A program made the position numbers and the translations under genes. From Corallococcus macrosporus (lineage in GTDB: Bacteria > Myxococcota > Myxococcia > Myxococcales > Myxococcaceae), in contig NZ_JAFIMU010000002.1 in the NCBI RefSeq assembly GCF_017302985.1, positions 558,001 through 622,000 on the forward strand: 64,000 nt of DNA. The letters are read 5' to 3'. The first letter of the stretch is position 1, and each line of letters starts with the position of its first letter. This document shows, piece by piece, positions 45,526 to 54,064 of the stretch. The notes under the pieces are model-generated. The model was not told the DNA's origin, made no database searches, and was given only the letters and a program-made list of their open reading frames with translations.

Positions 45526-46434
45526 GTGAAGGACAAGGTCACCATCCACACGCTGAAGCGCCTGAAGCAGTCCGGTCAGAAGATCTGCATGGTCACCGCG
45601 TACGATGCGACGTTCGCGCGCATCCTCGATGAGGGAGGCGCGGACGTGCTCCTGGTCGGTGACTCGCTGGGCATGGTCATCCAGGGCCAGGAGTCCACGC
45701 TGCCCGTCACCATGGACCAGATGATCTACCACTCGGCGGCGGTGAGCCGCGGCGCGAAGCGGGCGCACGTGGTGGGGGACATGCCGTTCATGAGCTACCA
45801 GGTGTCGCCGCAGGAGGCGGTGCGCAACGCCGGGCGGCTCGTCTCCGAAGGCAACGTGGGCAGCGTGAAGCTGGAGGGCGGCGCCGAGTTCGCCGACACC
45901 GTGCGCGCCATCGTCCGCGCCAGCATCCCCGTCATGGGCCACCTGGGCCTCACGCCCCAGTCCGTCCACAAGATGGGCGGCTATGTGGTGCAGGGGCGTG
46001 ATGAAGACGCCGCGCGCCGCATGCTGGACGACGCGCTCGCGCTGGAGGCCGCGGGTTGCTACGCGCTGGTGCTGGAGGGCGTGCCGCTGGAGCTGGCGCG
46101 CACCATCACCCAGAGCCTGAAGATTCCGACCATCGGCATTGGCGCGGGCAAGCACTGTGATGGCCAGGTGCTGGTCTGCTACGACCTGCTGGGCATGAAC
46201 CCGGACTTCAAGCCGAAGTTCGTCAAGCGCTTCGCCAACCTGCACGGGAACATCACGGAGGCCGCGAACACGTACTTCGCCGAAGTGCGCGCGGGCACCT
46301 TCCCGGACGAGGACCACAGCTTCAAGGCCACCAAGGGCATCCGGCTGGTGACGCCCACGCCCGTCGTGCCCGACGCGGAAGGCGCGGGCGAGGCCGCGGA
46401 GAAGGTCGGCGGCATCTACGGGGCTCCGGTCTAG
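45526..46434 (+). CDS. panB: 3-methyl-2-oxobutanoate hydroxymethyltransferase
   Basis: A 302-residue PanB, the first committed enzyme of pantothenate synthesis (ketopantoate from 2-oxoisovalerate and methylene-THF). Motifs are [30 protein letters not shown], the metal-binding GDMPFMSYQ and VKLEGGAEF, and [14 protein letters not shown]. It is about 35 residues longer than E. coli PanB at the C-terminus, with an acidic tail. A perfect AGGAGGTGA ribosome-binding site precedes the GTG start 45526. panC follows after 2 nt. Confidence 0.95.
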   Translation: MKDKVTIHTLKRLKQSGQKICMVTAYDATFARILDEGGADVLLVGDSLGMVIQGQESTLPVTMDQMIYHSAAVSRGAKRAHVVGDMPFMSYQVSPQEAVRNAGRLVSEGNVGSVKLEGGAEFADTVRAIVRASIPVMGHLGLTPQSVHKMGGYVVQGRDEDAARRMLDDALALEAAGCYALVLEGVPLELARTITQSLKIPTIGIGAGKHCDGQVLVCYDLLGMNPDFKPKFVKRFANLHGNITEAANTYFAEVRAGTFPDEDHSFKATKGIRLVTPTPVVPDAEGAGEAAEKVGGIYGAPV

Positions 46435-46436
46435 CC

Positions 46437-47291
46437 ATGGCCCCCCACGTCCTGCGCACCGTCGCCGAAGTGAAGGCCTGGGTCGCGTCCCTCCAGAAGG
46501 AGGGAAAGTCCCTGGCGCTCGTGCCCACCATGGGCTTCCTCCATGAGGGCCACGTTTCGCTCATGAGGGAGGGCGGCCGGCGCGCGGACGTGGTGGCCGC
46601 TTCCATCTTCGTGAACCCCACGCAGTTCGGCCCCCGCGAGGACCTGGCGCGCTACCCGCGCGACTTCGAAGGGGACCTGGCGAAGTGCGCGAGCGCGGGC
46701 GTCACGGCCGTGTTCGCGCCCGAGCCCGCGGCGATGTACCCCGCAGGTTACCAGACCTACGTGGAGGTCACGGAGGTGAGCCAGGGGCTGTGCGGCGAGC
46801 GGCGTCCCGGCCACTTCCGGGGCGTCGCCACCATCGTCACGCAGCTCTTGGCGCTGTTCCGGCCGGCCGTGGCGCTCTTCGGTGAGAAGGACTACCAGCA
46901 GCTCCAGGTCATCAGGACGCTCAACCGAGACCTGCACCTGGGCGCGGACATCGTGGGCATGCCCACCATCCGCGAGCCGGACGGGCTGGCCATGAGCAGC
47001 CGCAACGCCTATCTGTCCGCGGATGAACGCCGCCGGGCGCTCGCCCTGTCGAAGGGCATCCGGGCGGCCCAGGCCCTGCTCGCCTCCGGCACCCGGGACA
47101 CGGGAGCGCTGGTGGAGGCCGCCCGCCGTGAATTGCAGGCAGCGGACCTCCGGGAGGACTACGTGGAGGTGCGGGACGCGGGGACGCTGGCACCCCTGGT
47201 CACGGTGGCGCCCGGACAGACGGCGCGCATGCTGGTGGCGGCCTTCTCGGGCACCACGCGGCTCATCGACAACATGCCGCTGGCCGGTTAG
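46437..47291 (+). CDS. panC: pantothenate synthetase
   Basis: A 284-residue PanC, which joins pantoate and beta-alanine with ATP. It carries the HIGH-like PTMGFLHEGHVSLMREG, FVNPTQFGPREDLARYPR, EKDYQQLQVIRTLNRDL and the KMSKS-like AMSSRNAYLS. It is coupled to panB. No panD (beta-alanine) is in the window. smpB begins 17 nt after the stop, so the pan genes and smpB may share a transcript. Confidence 0.95.
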   Translation: MAPHVLRTVAEVKAWVASLQKEGKSLALVPTMGFLHEGHVSLMREGGRRADVVAASIFVNPTQFGPREDLARYPRDFEGDLAKCASAGVTAVFAPEPAAMYPAGYQTYVEVTEVSQGLCGERRPGHFRGVATIVTQLLALFRPAVALFGEKDYQQLQVIRTLNRDLHLGADIVGMPTIREPDGLAMSSRNAYLSADERRRALALSKGIRAAQALLASGTRDTGALVEAARRELQAADLREDYVEVRDAGTLAPLVTVAPGQTARMLVAAFSGTTRLIDNMPLAG

Positions 47292-47308
47292 GAGACCCGG
47301 GACACGTT

Positions 47309-47794
47309 ATGGCCGCTGGAAAGTCGAAGGGTGTGGGTGCGGAGCCGGGGGTGAAGCTCATTGCCGAGAACCGGCGTGCGCGCTTCGACTACACGGTGGA
47401 CGAGAAGATAGAGGCCGGGCTGGAGCTCACGGGGAGCGAGGTGAAGTCGTTGCGTGAAGGAACGGCCAACCTGTCGGACGCCTACGCGCTCCAGAAGGGC
47501 ACGGAGCTGTTCCTGCTCAACGCCCACATCGGCTCCTACAAGGCGGCCAGTGTCTTCGACCACCTTCCCACCCGGGGCCGGAAGCTGCTGATGCACCGGG
47601 CGGAGATCGACCGGTGGACGGCGAAGGTGCGCGAGCGCGGTTACTCCATCATCCCGCTCGTGCTGTACTTCAGGAAGGGGCGGGCCAAGGTGGAGCTGGG
47701 CCTGTGCCGCGGCAAGACGCACGAAGATCGCCGCCACGACATCAAGGAACGGGAGACGAAGCGGGAGATGGACCGGGAAGTGCGCCGTCGTTGA
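47309..47794 (+). CDS. smpB: SsrA-binding protein SmpB
   Basis: A 161-residue SmpB, the tmRNA partner in trans-translation ribosome rescue. Core motifs are IAENRRARFDYTVDEKIEAG, LELTGSEVKSLREG and SYKAASVFDHLPTRGRKLL, and the C-terminal helical tail is GKTHEDRRHDIKERETKRE. The first ~15 residues are a basic extension. The ssrA gene itself is not visible here. The next gene encodes an SspB-like adaptor, so tagging and delivery to ClpXP are genetically linked. Confidence 0.96.
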   Translation: MAAGKSKGVGAEPGVKLIAENRRARFDYTVDEKIEAGLELTGSEVKSLREGTANLSDAYALQKGTELFLLNAHIGSYKAASVFDHLPTRGRKLLMHRAEIDRWTAKVRERGYSIIPLVLYFRKGRAKVELGLCRGKTHEDRRHDIKERETKREMDREVRRR

Positions 47795-47829
47795 GGGCGC
47801 GCCCGCAATTCCCCGCCGGACAGGCTGGA

Positions 47830-48378
47830 ATGGACAAGAAGGTTTCCGACAAGAAGGAGCGGCTGCTGGCCGCGCTCGACCAGGGGATGGTGATGATCCA
47901 CCTGGACGCGCGCCGCCCCGGCGTGCTCGTCCCCGCCAGCCTCCGAGGCGAAGCACACCTGCGCCTCAACCTCTCCTACCGTTTCGAGCCACCCGACCTC
48001 ACGGTGGGTGAGTGGGGCGTGCGCTCCACGCTGAGCTTCTCCGGTTCGCGCTTCACGGTGGCGGTGCCCTGGTCCGCGCTGTTCGCCATCGCCAGCCACG
48101 TGACGAAGGAGTTCTGGATGTACCCGGAGGAGATGCCGCCGGAGCTGCTCCAGCAGCCCCCGGGGGCGTCGGCGGCCTCCGTCGCGCGTCCGCCGCCGCC
48201 CGCGCCCGTGCCCGTCGCCGCTGAAAGGCCCCGCGCCTTCCTGCGCGAGGTGCAGGCCGAAAGGACGGACGAGCCGGAGACGCGCCCGGAGGTGGCCGCG
48301 CCGCCACCGCCGCCCGAGGGGGGCCCCCCGGAGGAGCCGCAGCCGCCGCGCCGTGGCCACCTGCGGCTGGTGAAGTAG
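47830..48378 (+). CDS. SspB-like ClpXP adaptor protein
   Basis: A 182-residue protein of the stringent starvation protein B family. The folded domain (about 1-105) contains AALDQGMVMIHLDARRPGV, LRLNLSYRFEPPDLTVGEWG and FTVAVPWSALFAIASHVT. A Pro/Glu/Ala-rich flexible linker leads to the C-terminal GHLRLVK, which matches the ClpX-binding (XB) peptide of E. coli SspB (LRVVK). It should bind ssrA-tagged peptides and tether them to ClpX. It lies 35 nt downstream of smpB. ATG 47830 starts at the family N-terminus. Confidence 0.9.
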   Translation: MDKKVSDKKERLLAALDQGMVMIHLDARRPGVLVPASLRGEAHLRLNLSYRFEPPDLTVGEWGVRSTLSFSGSRFTVAVPWSALFAIASHVTKEFWMYPEEMPPELLQQPPGASAASVARPPPPAPVPVAAERPRAFLREVQAERTDEPETRPEVAAPPPPPEGGPPEEPQPPRRGHLRLVK

Positions 48379-48399
48379 ACCCGCCGAGGCGGCGCTTCG

Positions 48400-50448
48400 T
48401 CAGCGCTTGAGTTCCGCCTCCACCTCCGCCTTCCGCCCGCCCATGAACGTGCCCGTCCAGGGGCGGTAGCCGCGCAGCTTGAGCTGCACGGAGATGGAGC
48501 GCGAGGGGTAGGTGTTGTCCATCGCGAGCGGCGTCACGCCCACCTCCACGCCATCCACCAGGACGGTGGCGCCGGAGGGTTCGCTGCGGATGGACAAGAG
48601 CGGCGTCGGAGCCCCGAGCGCGTGCATCACCTGCGCTTCGTAGCGGGGCCACAGGTACAGCGCGCCCGCCGCGAGCACCCCCGCGATGCCGAACAGCGCC
48701 ACCGCCAGCCCCCAGCGCCGACGGGGACGGGAAGCGGCCACGGGTTCGAACTCCCAATGCGGAGTCTCCTCCGGACGGGGCGCGCGCTCCTCCAGCTCCA
48801 GGTCGCCCTGAGCCGCCTGCCGGATGTTGGGCCGGTTCACCCGCTCCGACTCGTCCACGTCCGACAGGGACTGCGTGGCCAGCGCGGGCGCAGCCGCCGG
48901 AGCCTGGGCCGCGGGCGCATTCACCCGGGGCCGCGCGGAAGAGGCCGCCGCGTTCCCCTGAGCAGGTGAGGACGCCGCAATCGCGTGAGACCGTCCGGAC
49001 GCGGTGGACTCCGCACCACGCGCTGCCGCGGGACCAGCGCCCGCCGTCCGTGCCGTGGCCGGCTCCGCACCACGCGCTGCCGCGGGACCAGCGCCCGCCG
49101 CTCGCGACGCGGCCGCGCCCACCGGAGGCCGCGAAGGACCGGGCCCCGCTCCTCGGGGAGCCACGGGCTCGGCGCCGGGCCACGCAGGCTCGCTCGCGGA
49201 AGGCCCACGCGTGCAGGACTCACAGGGCGACTCCGGTGACTCCAGGGCCGAGCCACACAGCGCACAGGTGTGGACCACGGCGCCGGACGCGGACAGCGAG
49301 ACGCCTCCCACCGGAGGGCTCCACGGCTCCTCTTCCTCCGCCCCCACGGGGATGGCTGACGCGGGCGCCTTCCACGGCGCGGACGAAGCACCGGCGGCCC
49401 CGCCGCCATAGGCCACCGTGGCCGACGCGGCGCTGGACGCGGACGGAACCCGCCCCGTGTCCATGCCTTCGCGCGGCGACGTGGTCATCACGAACGACGC
49501 GGACGTCGACTCGGGGGCCTCCGCCAGGGCGGCCCGGGCCACGTCCCCCACGGACATGGGCAGCCGCACGCCGCGCAGGAAGGTCGCCAGCGCGTGCGAC
49601 GACGCGGGCTCGCCCGTCGTCGCCAGCCAGCGCGCCAGCGCCTCCGACACGTCCTCCGGCTCCGGGAAGCGGCCCGCCGGGTCGCGCGACAGCATGCGCA
49701 GCACCAGCGTGGCCAGCGACGCCGGCACGTCCGGCAGCGACGCGGGCGCGCGGTTGAGGATGGAGTACGCCACCGCCATCGGCTCCGCGGATCCACCAAA
49801 TGGGTGCTGCCCCGCGAGCATCTCCGCCAGCAGCGTGCCCAGCGAGAACTGGTCGCTCAGCGCCGTGGCCGGCTCGCCCCGCAGCACCTCCGGCGCCGCG
49901 TAGGGCACCTTGCCCTTGAACGCCCCGGGCTCCGTGCGCGACAGGCCCGCGAGCCGCGCGATGCCGAAGTCCGTGACCTTCACCTCGCCTTCGCGCGACA
50001 CCAGCAGGTTGGACGGCGACACATCCCGGTGGGCCGTCATCACCACCTGCCCGCCGTTCTGGCGCCGGTACGCGTGCTGCAATCCCGCCTGGGCCTGGCT
50101 CGCGATGAACACCGCCAGGTGCGGAGGAATCCGCAGCCCCTGGCGCGTCACCGCGCGCATCAGCGCGCCCAGGTCCCAGCCGTCCACCAGCTCCATCACC
50201 AGGAAGAGCCCTTCCGCGCTCTCCCCCACGTCGTGCACGGTGACGATGTTCTGGTGCTGCAGCAGCATGGCCAGCCGCGCCTCGGAGACGAACATGCTCG
50301 CGATGTCCGTCTCGCGCGCCAGGTGCGGCAGCACGCGCTTGATGGCCACGGTGCGCTCGAAGCCCTCCGCGCCCTTCGCCACCCCCAGGAACAGCTCCGC
50401 CATGCCACCCGTGGCCAGCGGTTGCAGCAGCCGATAGCGCGACGTCAC
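48400..50448 (-). CDS. Hanks-type serine/threonine kinase with zinc-ribbon-like and PEGA segments
   Basis: A 682-residue membrane kinase. The kinase domain (1-~270) has GGMAELFLG, Lys37 in VAIKRVL, the catalytic HRDVSPSN and DFGIA, and APEVLRG. HRDVSPSN (Ser for Lys at +2) is frequent in myxobacterial kinases. At ~395-415 a Cys pair-of-pairs (CALCGSALESPESPCESC) resembles a zinc ribbon. A long Ala/Gly/Pro linker contains an internal duplication. A transmembrane helix is at ~578-598. The extracytoplasmic end is a PEGA domain (LLSIRSEPSGATVLVDGVEV). It is convergent with the sspB-like gene. Confidence 0.92.
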   Translation of the reverse strand: MTSRYRLLQPLATGGMAELFLGVAKGAEGFERTVAIKRVLPHLARETDIASMFVSEARLAMLLQHQNIVTVHDVGESAEGLFLVMELVDGWDLGALMRAVTRQGLRIPPHLAVFIASQAQAGLQHAYRRQNGGQVVMTAHRDVSPSNLLVSREGEVKVTDFGIARLAGLSRTEPGAFKGKVPYAAPEVLRGEPATALSDQFSLGTLLAEMLAGQHPFGGSAEPMAVAYSILNRAPASLPDVPASLATLVLRMLSRDPAGRFPEPEDVSEALARWLATTGEPASSHALATFLRGVRLPMSVGDVARAALAEAPESTSASFVMTTSPREGMDTGRVPSASSAASATVAYGGGAAGASSAPWKAPASAIPVGAEEEEPWSPPVGGVSLSASGAVVHTCALCGSALESPESPCESCTRGPSASEPAWPGAEPVAPRGAGPGPSRPPVGAAASRAAGAGPAAARGAEPATARTAGAGPAAARGAESTASGRSHAIAASSPAQGNAAASSARPRVNAPAAQAPAAAPALATQSLSDVDESERVNRPNIRQAAQGDLELEERAPRPEETPHWEFEPVAASRPRRRWGLAVALFGIAGVLAAGALYLWPRYEAQVMHALGAPTPLLSIRSEPSGATVLVDGVEVGVTPLAMDNTYPSRSISVQLKLRGYRPWTGTFMGGRKAEVEAELKR
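49009..49100 (-). repeat. 38-nt direct repeat, 54-nt period, in the kinase linker
   Basis: The same 38 nt occur at 49009-49046 and 49063-49100. On the coding strand they encode AGAGPAAARGAE-type duplications in the flexible linker of the kinase. Confidence 0.85.
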
Positions 50449-50479
50449 GAGGACCTCCGGTAGGGCGCGGTGGGGCGCG

Positions 50480-50836
50480 TCAGCCCTGCGACTGGGTGAT
50501 GTCGCGCAGGTGCTTCCACGGGTAGATGCCCGTGTTGTGCTGGTCGCTGAAGAGGAATGCGAGCGCGTAGTTCCCCACGGGCTGCATCTGCAGCACGCGC
50601 AGGTTCGCGGGCACCTGCGAGGGATCCAGCGTGCGCTTCGCCGTCCACTCGTCCACGCACGCGGCGCACGGGCACTGCTGACGCAGCACCTGCGCCGTGG
50701 CCGTCGTCGTCACGCCGTCGTCCCACGTCAGCGTCAAAGACTCGCCGTCCGCGGACAGCTTCGCATCCGTCGCGCTGACGGGCTTGGGCGCGGGCTTGAT
50801 GCGATCCCAGAAGTTGCTCACCGGTCCACCTTCCAA
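50480..50836 (-). CDS. DUF971 domain protein
   Basis: A 118-residue protein with the DUF971 domain (the N-terminal, metal-binding domain of gamma-butyrobetaine hydroxylase, also found alone or with Mrp/ApbC proteins). It shows SLTLTWDDGVTTTATAQVLR, the Cys motif CPCAACVDEW, and VGNYALAFLFSDQHNTGIYP. Stand-alone members are linked to Fe-S or metal handling, but the function is unproven. The kinase gene starts 31 nt further on, same strand. A GTG six codons in (VSNFWDRI) is an alternative start. Confidence 0.85.
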   Translation of the reverse strand: MEGGPVSNFWDRIKPAPKPVSATDAKLSADGESLTLTWDDGVTTTATAQVLRQQCPCAACVDEWTAKRTLDPSQVPANLRVLQMQPVGNYALAFLFSDQHNTGIYPWKHLRDITQSQG

Positions 50837-50843
50837 AGCTTGA

Positions 50844-50891
50844 GGCAGCAGCCCCTCCCTACCATCCTTCCGGCGGGGTGGGGTGGCTGCC
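50844..50891 (-). terminator. possible terminator after the HD-GYP gene
   Basis: GGCAGC (50844-50849) pairs with GCTGCC (50886-50891), and inner CCCC/GGGG tracts extend the stem. It lies between the HD-GYP stop and the DUF971 start on the same strand. There is no T-run, so support is limited. Confidence 0.35.
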
Positions 50892-50923
50892 GCGAAACCG
50901 GCGAGGGCCCGGGGCGCGGAGCT

Positions 50924-52642
50924 TCAGGAAGCCAGCTTGACGGGCTGCCGGTGGCCTTCCAGCCGCACGCCCCGCTGGGCCAGCACCGCGCGCAGGGCCA
51001 CCACCACCTTGGGGTCCAGCTGCGCGCCGCTCAGGTTGTCCAGGATCTCCATCGCCTTCTCCAGCGGCATGGCCTTCTGGTAGGGGCGCGTGGAGGTGCA
51101 CGCATCGAACGTGTCCGCGCACGCCACGATGCGCGCGAGCAGCGGGATGGACTCGCCCTTGAGCTTGTCCGGGTAGCCCGTGCCGTCCCAGCGCTCGTGG
51201 TGGTGGCGCACGCACGCGCGCACCGAGCCCAGGAACGTGACGGGTCCGATGATGGCGTCGCCAATGGCGGGGTGCTCGCGCATCGTCGCCATCTCCTGGT
51301 CGGTGAGCCGGGACTGCTTGCAGAGGATGTTCTCCGCGATGCCAATCTTCCCGATGTCGTGGAGGATGCCGCCGTACTGAAGCTGCCGCAGCTCGCGCTC
51401 GGTGAGCTTCAGCTCCTTGCCAATCTCCACCGCCACGTCGCCCACGCGCTGGCTGTGGCCGCGCGTGTACGCGTCCTTGGAGTCGATGGAGTTGGCCAGC
51501 GCGACGATGGTCTCCAGGTAGCCCTTCTCCAGGCTCTCGTAGAGGCCGCGCGTCTCCATGTCGTACGCCATGAGCTGCTTGCTCATGTAGTTGAACGTCT
51601 GGGCCAGCTCCCCCAGCTCGTTCTTCTGCTTGAGGTGCACCTCCACGCCGAACTTGCCGCGCGCCAATTCCAGCGACGTGGCGATGAAGGTCTTCAGGGG
51701 CTGCGTGAGGTTGCGCGAGAAGATGGCCGCCAGCACCAGCGCCACCAGGATGGCGCCGCCCAGGCCCAGCAGGATGCGCCGCTCCATGGTCTCCACCTGG
51801 CGGTAGGCGTGCTCCACCGGCTGCTCGGACACGATGGCCCAGCCCGCCTCCGGCAGCACCGAGTACGCGGACACCACGGCGTCTCTCCCCTCGCCGAAGT
51901 TGCCCACGTGGAACAGCTCCGTGTCGGGCGTGCCCTCGCGCTGCTTGAGCAGGTGCGCCAGGGGCAGCCGGTTCGATACGTCGTCGCCCACCGCGCCCAG
52001 GTCTCCGCCGCCGGTGATCAAGCGGCCGTGCCGGTCCGCCAGGTACGCGAACCCCGTGCTGCCCACGCGCTCCTGCGCCAGCATCTGCCGCAGGCCCGCG
52101 AGCGTCAGGTCCGCGGCCATGTAGCCCTGCACCGGGTCGCCCACGGGGAAGGCCAGCGTCACCACCGGCCCGCCGTTGCCTCCGCCCTGGGACGCCACCA
52201 CGTCCGAGTAGCGCACCCCGGTGAGCCCTTCATCCAGCAGGGCCCGCGCGCGCTCCTCGTGCTCCGCCACCGCGCTGGGCGCCATGTCGTGCACCGCGAA
52301 GGCCTGCAGCCCCGGAAGCCGCTGCTTGTCCGCGCCGAACACGGTGAGCGCCAGCACCTCCGGGCGCTGGTTGAGCACCGCCGCGATGTGCAGCTTCTGC
52401 GTGTCGCGCGGGAGGGTGAGGAAGCCGCCCGGTACGCTGGACAGCCCCACCACCATCTCCGTGGGGTCCTCCAGGTAGCTCTCCGCCTTGAGCCGCAGCT
52501 GCTTCACGCGCTCCTGCGCCAGCTCCTGCGCGTCGCGGATGAGCAGCTCCCGGGTATGGGACACCGACAACCAGCCCACCATCAGCGTGGGGATGATGCT
52601 GACCACGAGCATCAGGAGGAGGATGGCTTTGAAAAGTCGCAC
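50924..52642 (-). CDS. HD-GYP c-di-GMP phosphodiesterase with Cache-type sensor
   Basis: A 572-residue membrane signalling enzyme. TM1 (about 4-25) and TM2 (about 288-307) bracket a ~260-residue periplasmic sensor of the dCache type (GSTGFAYLADRHGRLITGG; AGWAIVSEQPVEHAYRQ). A HAMP linker follows (FSRNLTQPLKTFIATSLELARGKFG) and then the HD-GYP domain: TRGHSQRVGDVAVEIG, HDIGKIGI (His428) and HHERWDGTGYPDKLKGE. It should hydrolyse c-di-GMP in response to an external ligand. GTG 52642 is chosen because a GAGGAG lies 7-12 nt upstream and the signal anchor follows at once. It lies 26 nt downstream of the FN3-like gene. Confidence 0.92.
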   Translation of the reverse strand: MRLFKAILLLMLVVSIIPTLMVGWLSVSHTRELLIRDAQELAQERVKQLRLKAESYLEDPTEMVVGLSSVPGGFLTLPRDTQKLHIAAVLNQRPEVLALTVFGADKQRLPGLQAFAVHDMAPSAVAEHEERARALLDEGLTGVRYSDVVASQGGGNGGPVVTLAFPVGDPVQGYMAADLTLAGLRQMLAQERVGSTGFAYLADRHGRLITGGGDLGAVGDDVSNRLPLAHLLKQREGTPDTELFHVGNFGEGRDAVVSAYSVLPEAGWAIVSEQPVEHAYRQVETMERRILLGLGGAILVALVLAAIFSRNLTQPLKTFIATSLELARGKFGVEVHLKQKNELGELAQTFNYMSKQLMAYDMETRGLYESLEKGYLETIVALANSIDSKDAYTRGHSQRVGDVAVEIGKELKLTERELRQLQYGGILHDIGKIGIAENILCKQSRLTDQEMATMREHPAIGDAIIGPVTFLGSVRACVRHHHERWDGTGYPDKLKGESIPLLARIVACADTFDACTSTRPYQKAMPLEKAMEILDNLSGAQLDPKVVVALRAVLAQRGVRLEGHRQPVKLAS

Positions 52643-52668
52643 GGCGGTGGCTCCTCGCGGACGGGCGG

Positions 52669-53526
52669 CTACTTCTGCCAGCCGTTCTTCACCTTGACGT
52701 TGAGTTCGAGCGATTCCGCGGCCAGCTCGAAGCGCCGTGTCTGGGAGGGCAGGGACCGCCCCTGCTCCGGACTCACCGCCGTCACCGTCCAGCGATAACG
52801 GCCCGCGGGCAGCGCCGGCAACGTCCATTGCCGCGCGGCCACCACCGAGCGCACCGGCGCCGGTGCCGCTCCACCCTCCACCCCTTCGGAGACGACCTCC
52901 ACCTCGTAGCGCGTGGCGCCCGTCACGGCCGCCCACGACAGCGTCACCGGCCCCAGCAGCGCCGCCCCGGACGCGGGCTTCAGCACGAGGCGGGCCTTGT
53001 CCGCGGGCAGCTCCAGCCGCGGCGCGCCCGGCGGCTCCGGCAGCACGGTGCCCTGCTGCACGCGCACGGACTCGCCCTTCGCCAGCACGCGCGTGGCGTG
53101 CTGCGCCTCCACGGTGACGGGAGGACCCTGGCGGTGGGTGACGGTGGTGGTGCCGCCGTCGTGGTCCACCTCCACCGTGAAGTTGGACGGCTGGGGCGGG
53201 TTGAGCAGCGCCCACGCCTCGTCCGCCTTGTGAAGCGCGTCCGCGTAGCGCGCGGCCCGGTAGTGCGCCTCCGCCTCCTGGAGACGGGTCTCGGCCTCAC
53301 GCCGGCGCGCATCGTCCGGCGCGGCCTTCACCGCCGCGCGCGACATCTCCAGCGCCTTGAGCGCCGTCTGCGGCTCCGTGCCGGGCGCCTTGCGCGGTCC
53401 TGGCGTGGCGGCGCCTCCGGGCAGGGGAGCGCCTTCCGGTGGCTCGCGCACCACCGTCGCCGTCGGAGCAGTTGACGGCACCACGGACAGCCCCATCCAC
53501 GCGCTGAGCCAGAGGGCGGCCTTCAT
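52669..53526 (-). CDS. secreted FN3-like protein of a FecR operon
   Basis: A 285-residue exported protein with a signal peptide (MKAALWLSAWMGLSVVPS). A helical segment around residues 55-110 (AEAHYRAARYADALHKADEAW) resembles a half-TPR. A FecR-like beta region follows (VRVQQGTVLPEPPGAPRLEL), and the C-terminal fibronectin III-like domain is LLGPVTLSWAAVTGATRYEVEV to GRYRWTVTAVSPEQGRS. I know no specific function. It overlaps the FecR gene by 4 nt and precedes the HD-GYP gene by 26 nt, so the three are one operon. Confidence 0.75.
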   Translation of the reverse strand: MKAALWLSAWMGLSVVPSTAPTATVVREPPEGAPLPGGAATPGPRKAPGTEPQTALKALEMSRAAVKAAPDDARRREAETRLQEAEAHYRAARYADALHKADEAWALLNPPQPSNFTVEVDHDGGTTTVTHRQGPPVTVEAQHATRVLAKGESVRVQQGTVLPEPPGAPRLELPADKARLVLKPASGAALLGPVTLSWAAVTGATRYEVEVVSEGVEGGAAPAPVRSVVAARQWTLPALPAGRYRWTVTAVSPEQGRSLPSQTRRFELAAESLELNVKVKNGWQK

Positions 53527-53978
53527 TGGAATTCAATCTTCCTGCCCGCCCGGACGGTGGCGGATGGGGTGGTGACGGACAGCGACTGGGTGGCCGGCTT
53601 CTCGAGGGTGGCGTCCACCCGTCCCCTCAGGACGGTGACGTCCGTTCGAAGCTTGCTCTCCGCGATTCCCACCAGGGAATCGCCCCCCAGGTGCAGCGTG
53701 CTCCCATTGGCGAACACGATCTGGGCGCTGGCCCCGGCCTCGGTGCGGACCTTGTCGTTTTCGTAGAGGGGCAGCTCGTCGCGCGCGGGGCTCCACTCGT
53801 CCGCCACCGCGCGTTTGATCTGCACGTCCCCCGTCAGCTCCCGCAGGTGCGCGCGCGCGACCGGCGGCGGCAGGGGCGCCTCGGTGGGCCCACGGGGCTT
53901 CTCATCGGCGGTGCAGCCGGGAGGAAGGGCCATGAGTGCGACCGCGAAAAACAGGGGAGGCCAGCGTCGTCCATTCAC
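53523..53978 (-). CDS. FecR-domain lipoprotein
   Basis: A 151-residue exported protein with a lipoprotein-like signal (LPPGC at residues about 18-22). A FecR domain fills the rest (LRELTGDVQIKR, ELPLYENDKVRTEAGASAQIVF, GSTLHLGGDSLVGI, VTVLRGRVDATLEKP). Unlike FecR anti-sigma proteins it has no cytoplasmic part or zinc finger. It is the first gene of the FecR/FN3-like/HD-GYP operon and may be a periplasmic co-sensor or scaffold for that phosphodiesterase, which is inference from gene order only. Confidence 0.82.
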   Translation of the reverse strand: MNGRRWPPLFFAVALMALPPGCTADEKPRGPTEAPLPPPVARAHLRELTGDVQIKRAVADEWSPARDELPLYENDKVRTEAGASAQIVFANGSTLHLGGDSLVGIAESKLRTDVTVLRGRVDATLEKPATQSLSVTTPSATVRAGRKIEFQ

Positions 53979-54064
53979 CAGAGGGGTCTTCCTGAAGGCC
54001 CACTCTAACTGGGAAAAGCCGCGCCGGAAGAGGCCCCCGCCCCATCCCGCTCACGGGCGCCTGC

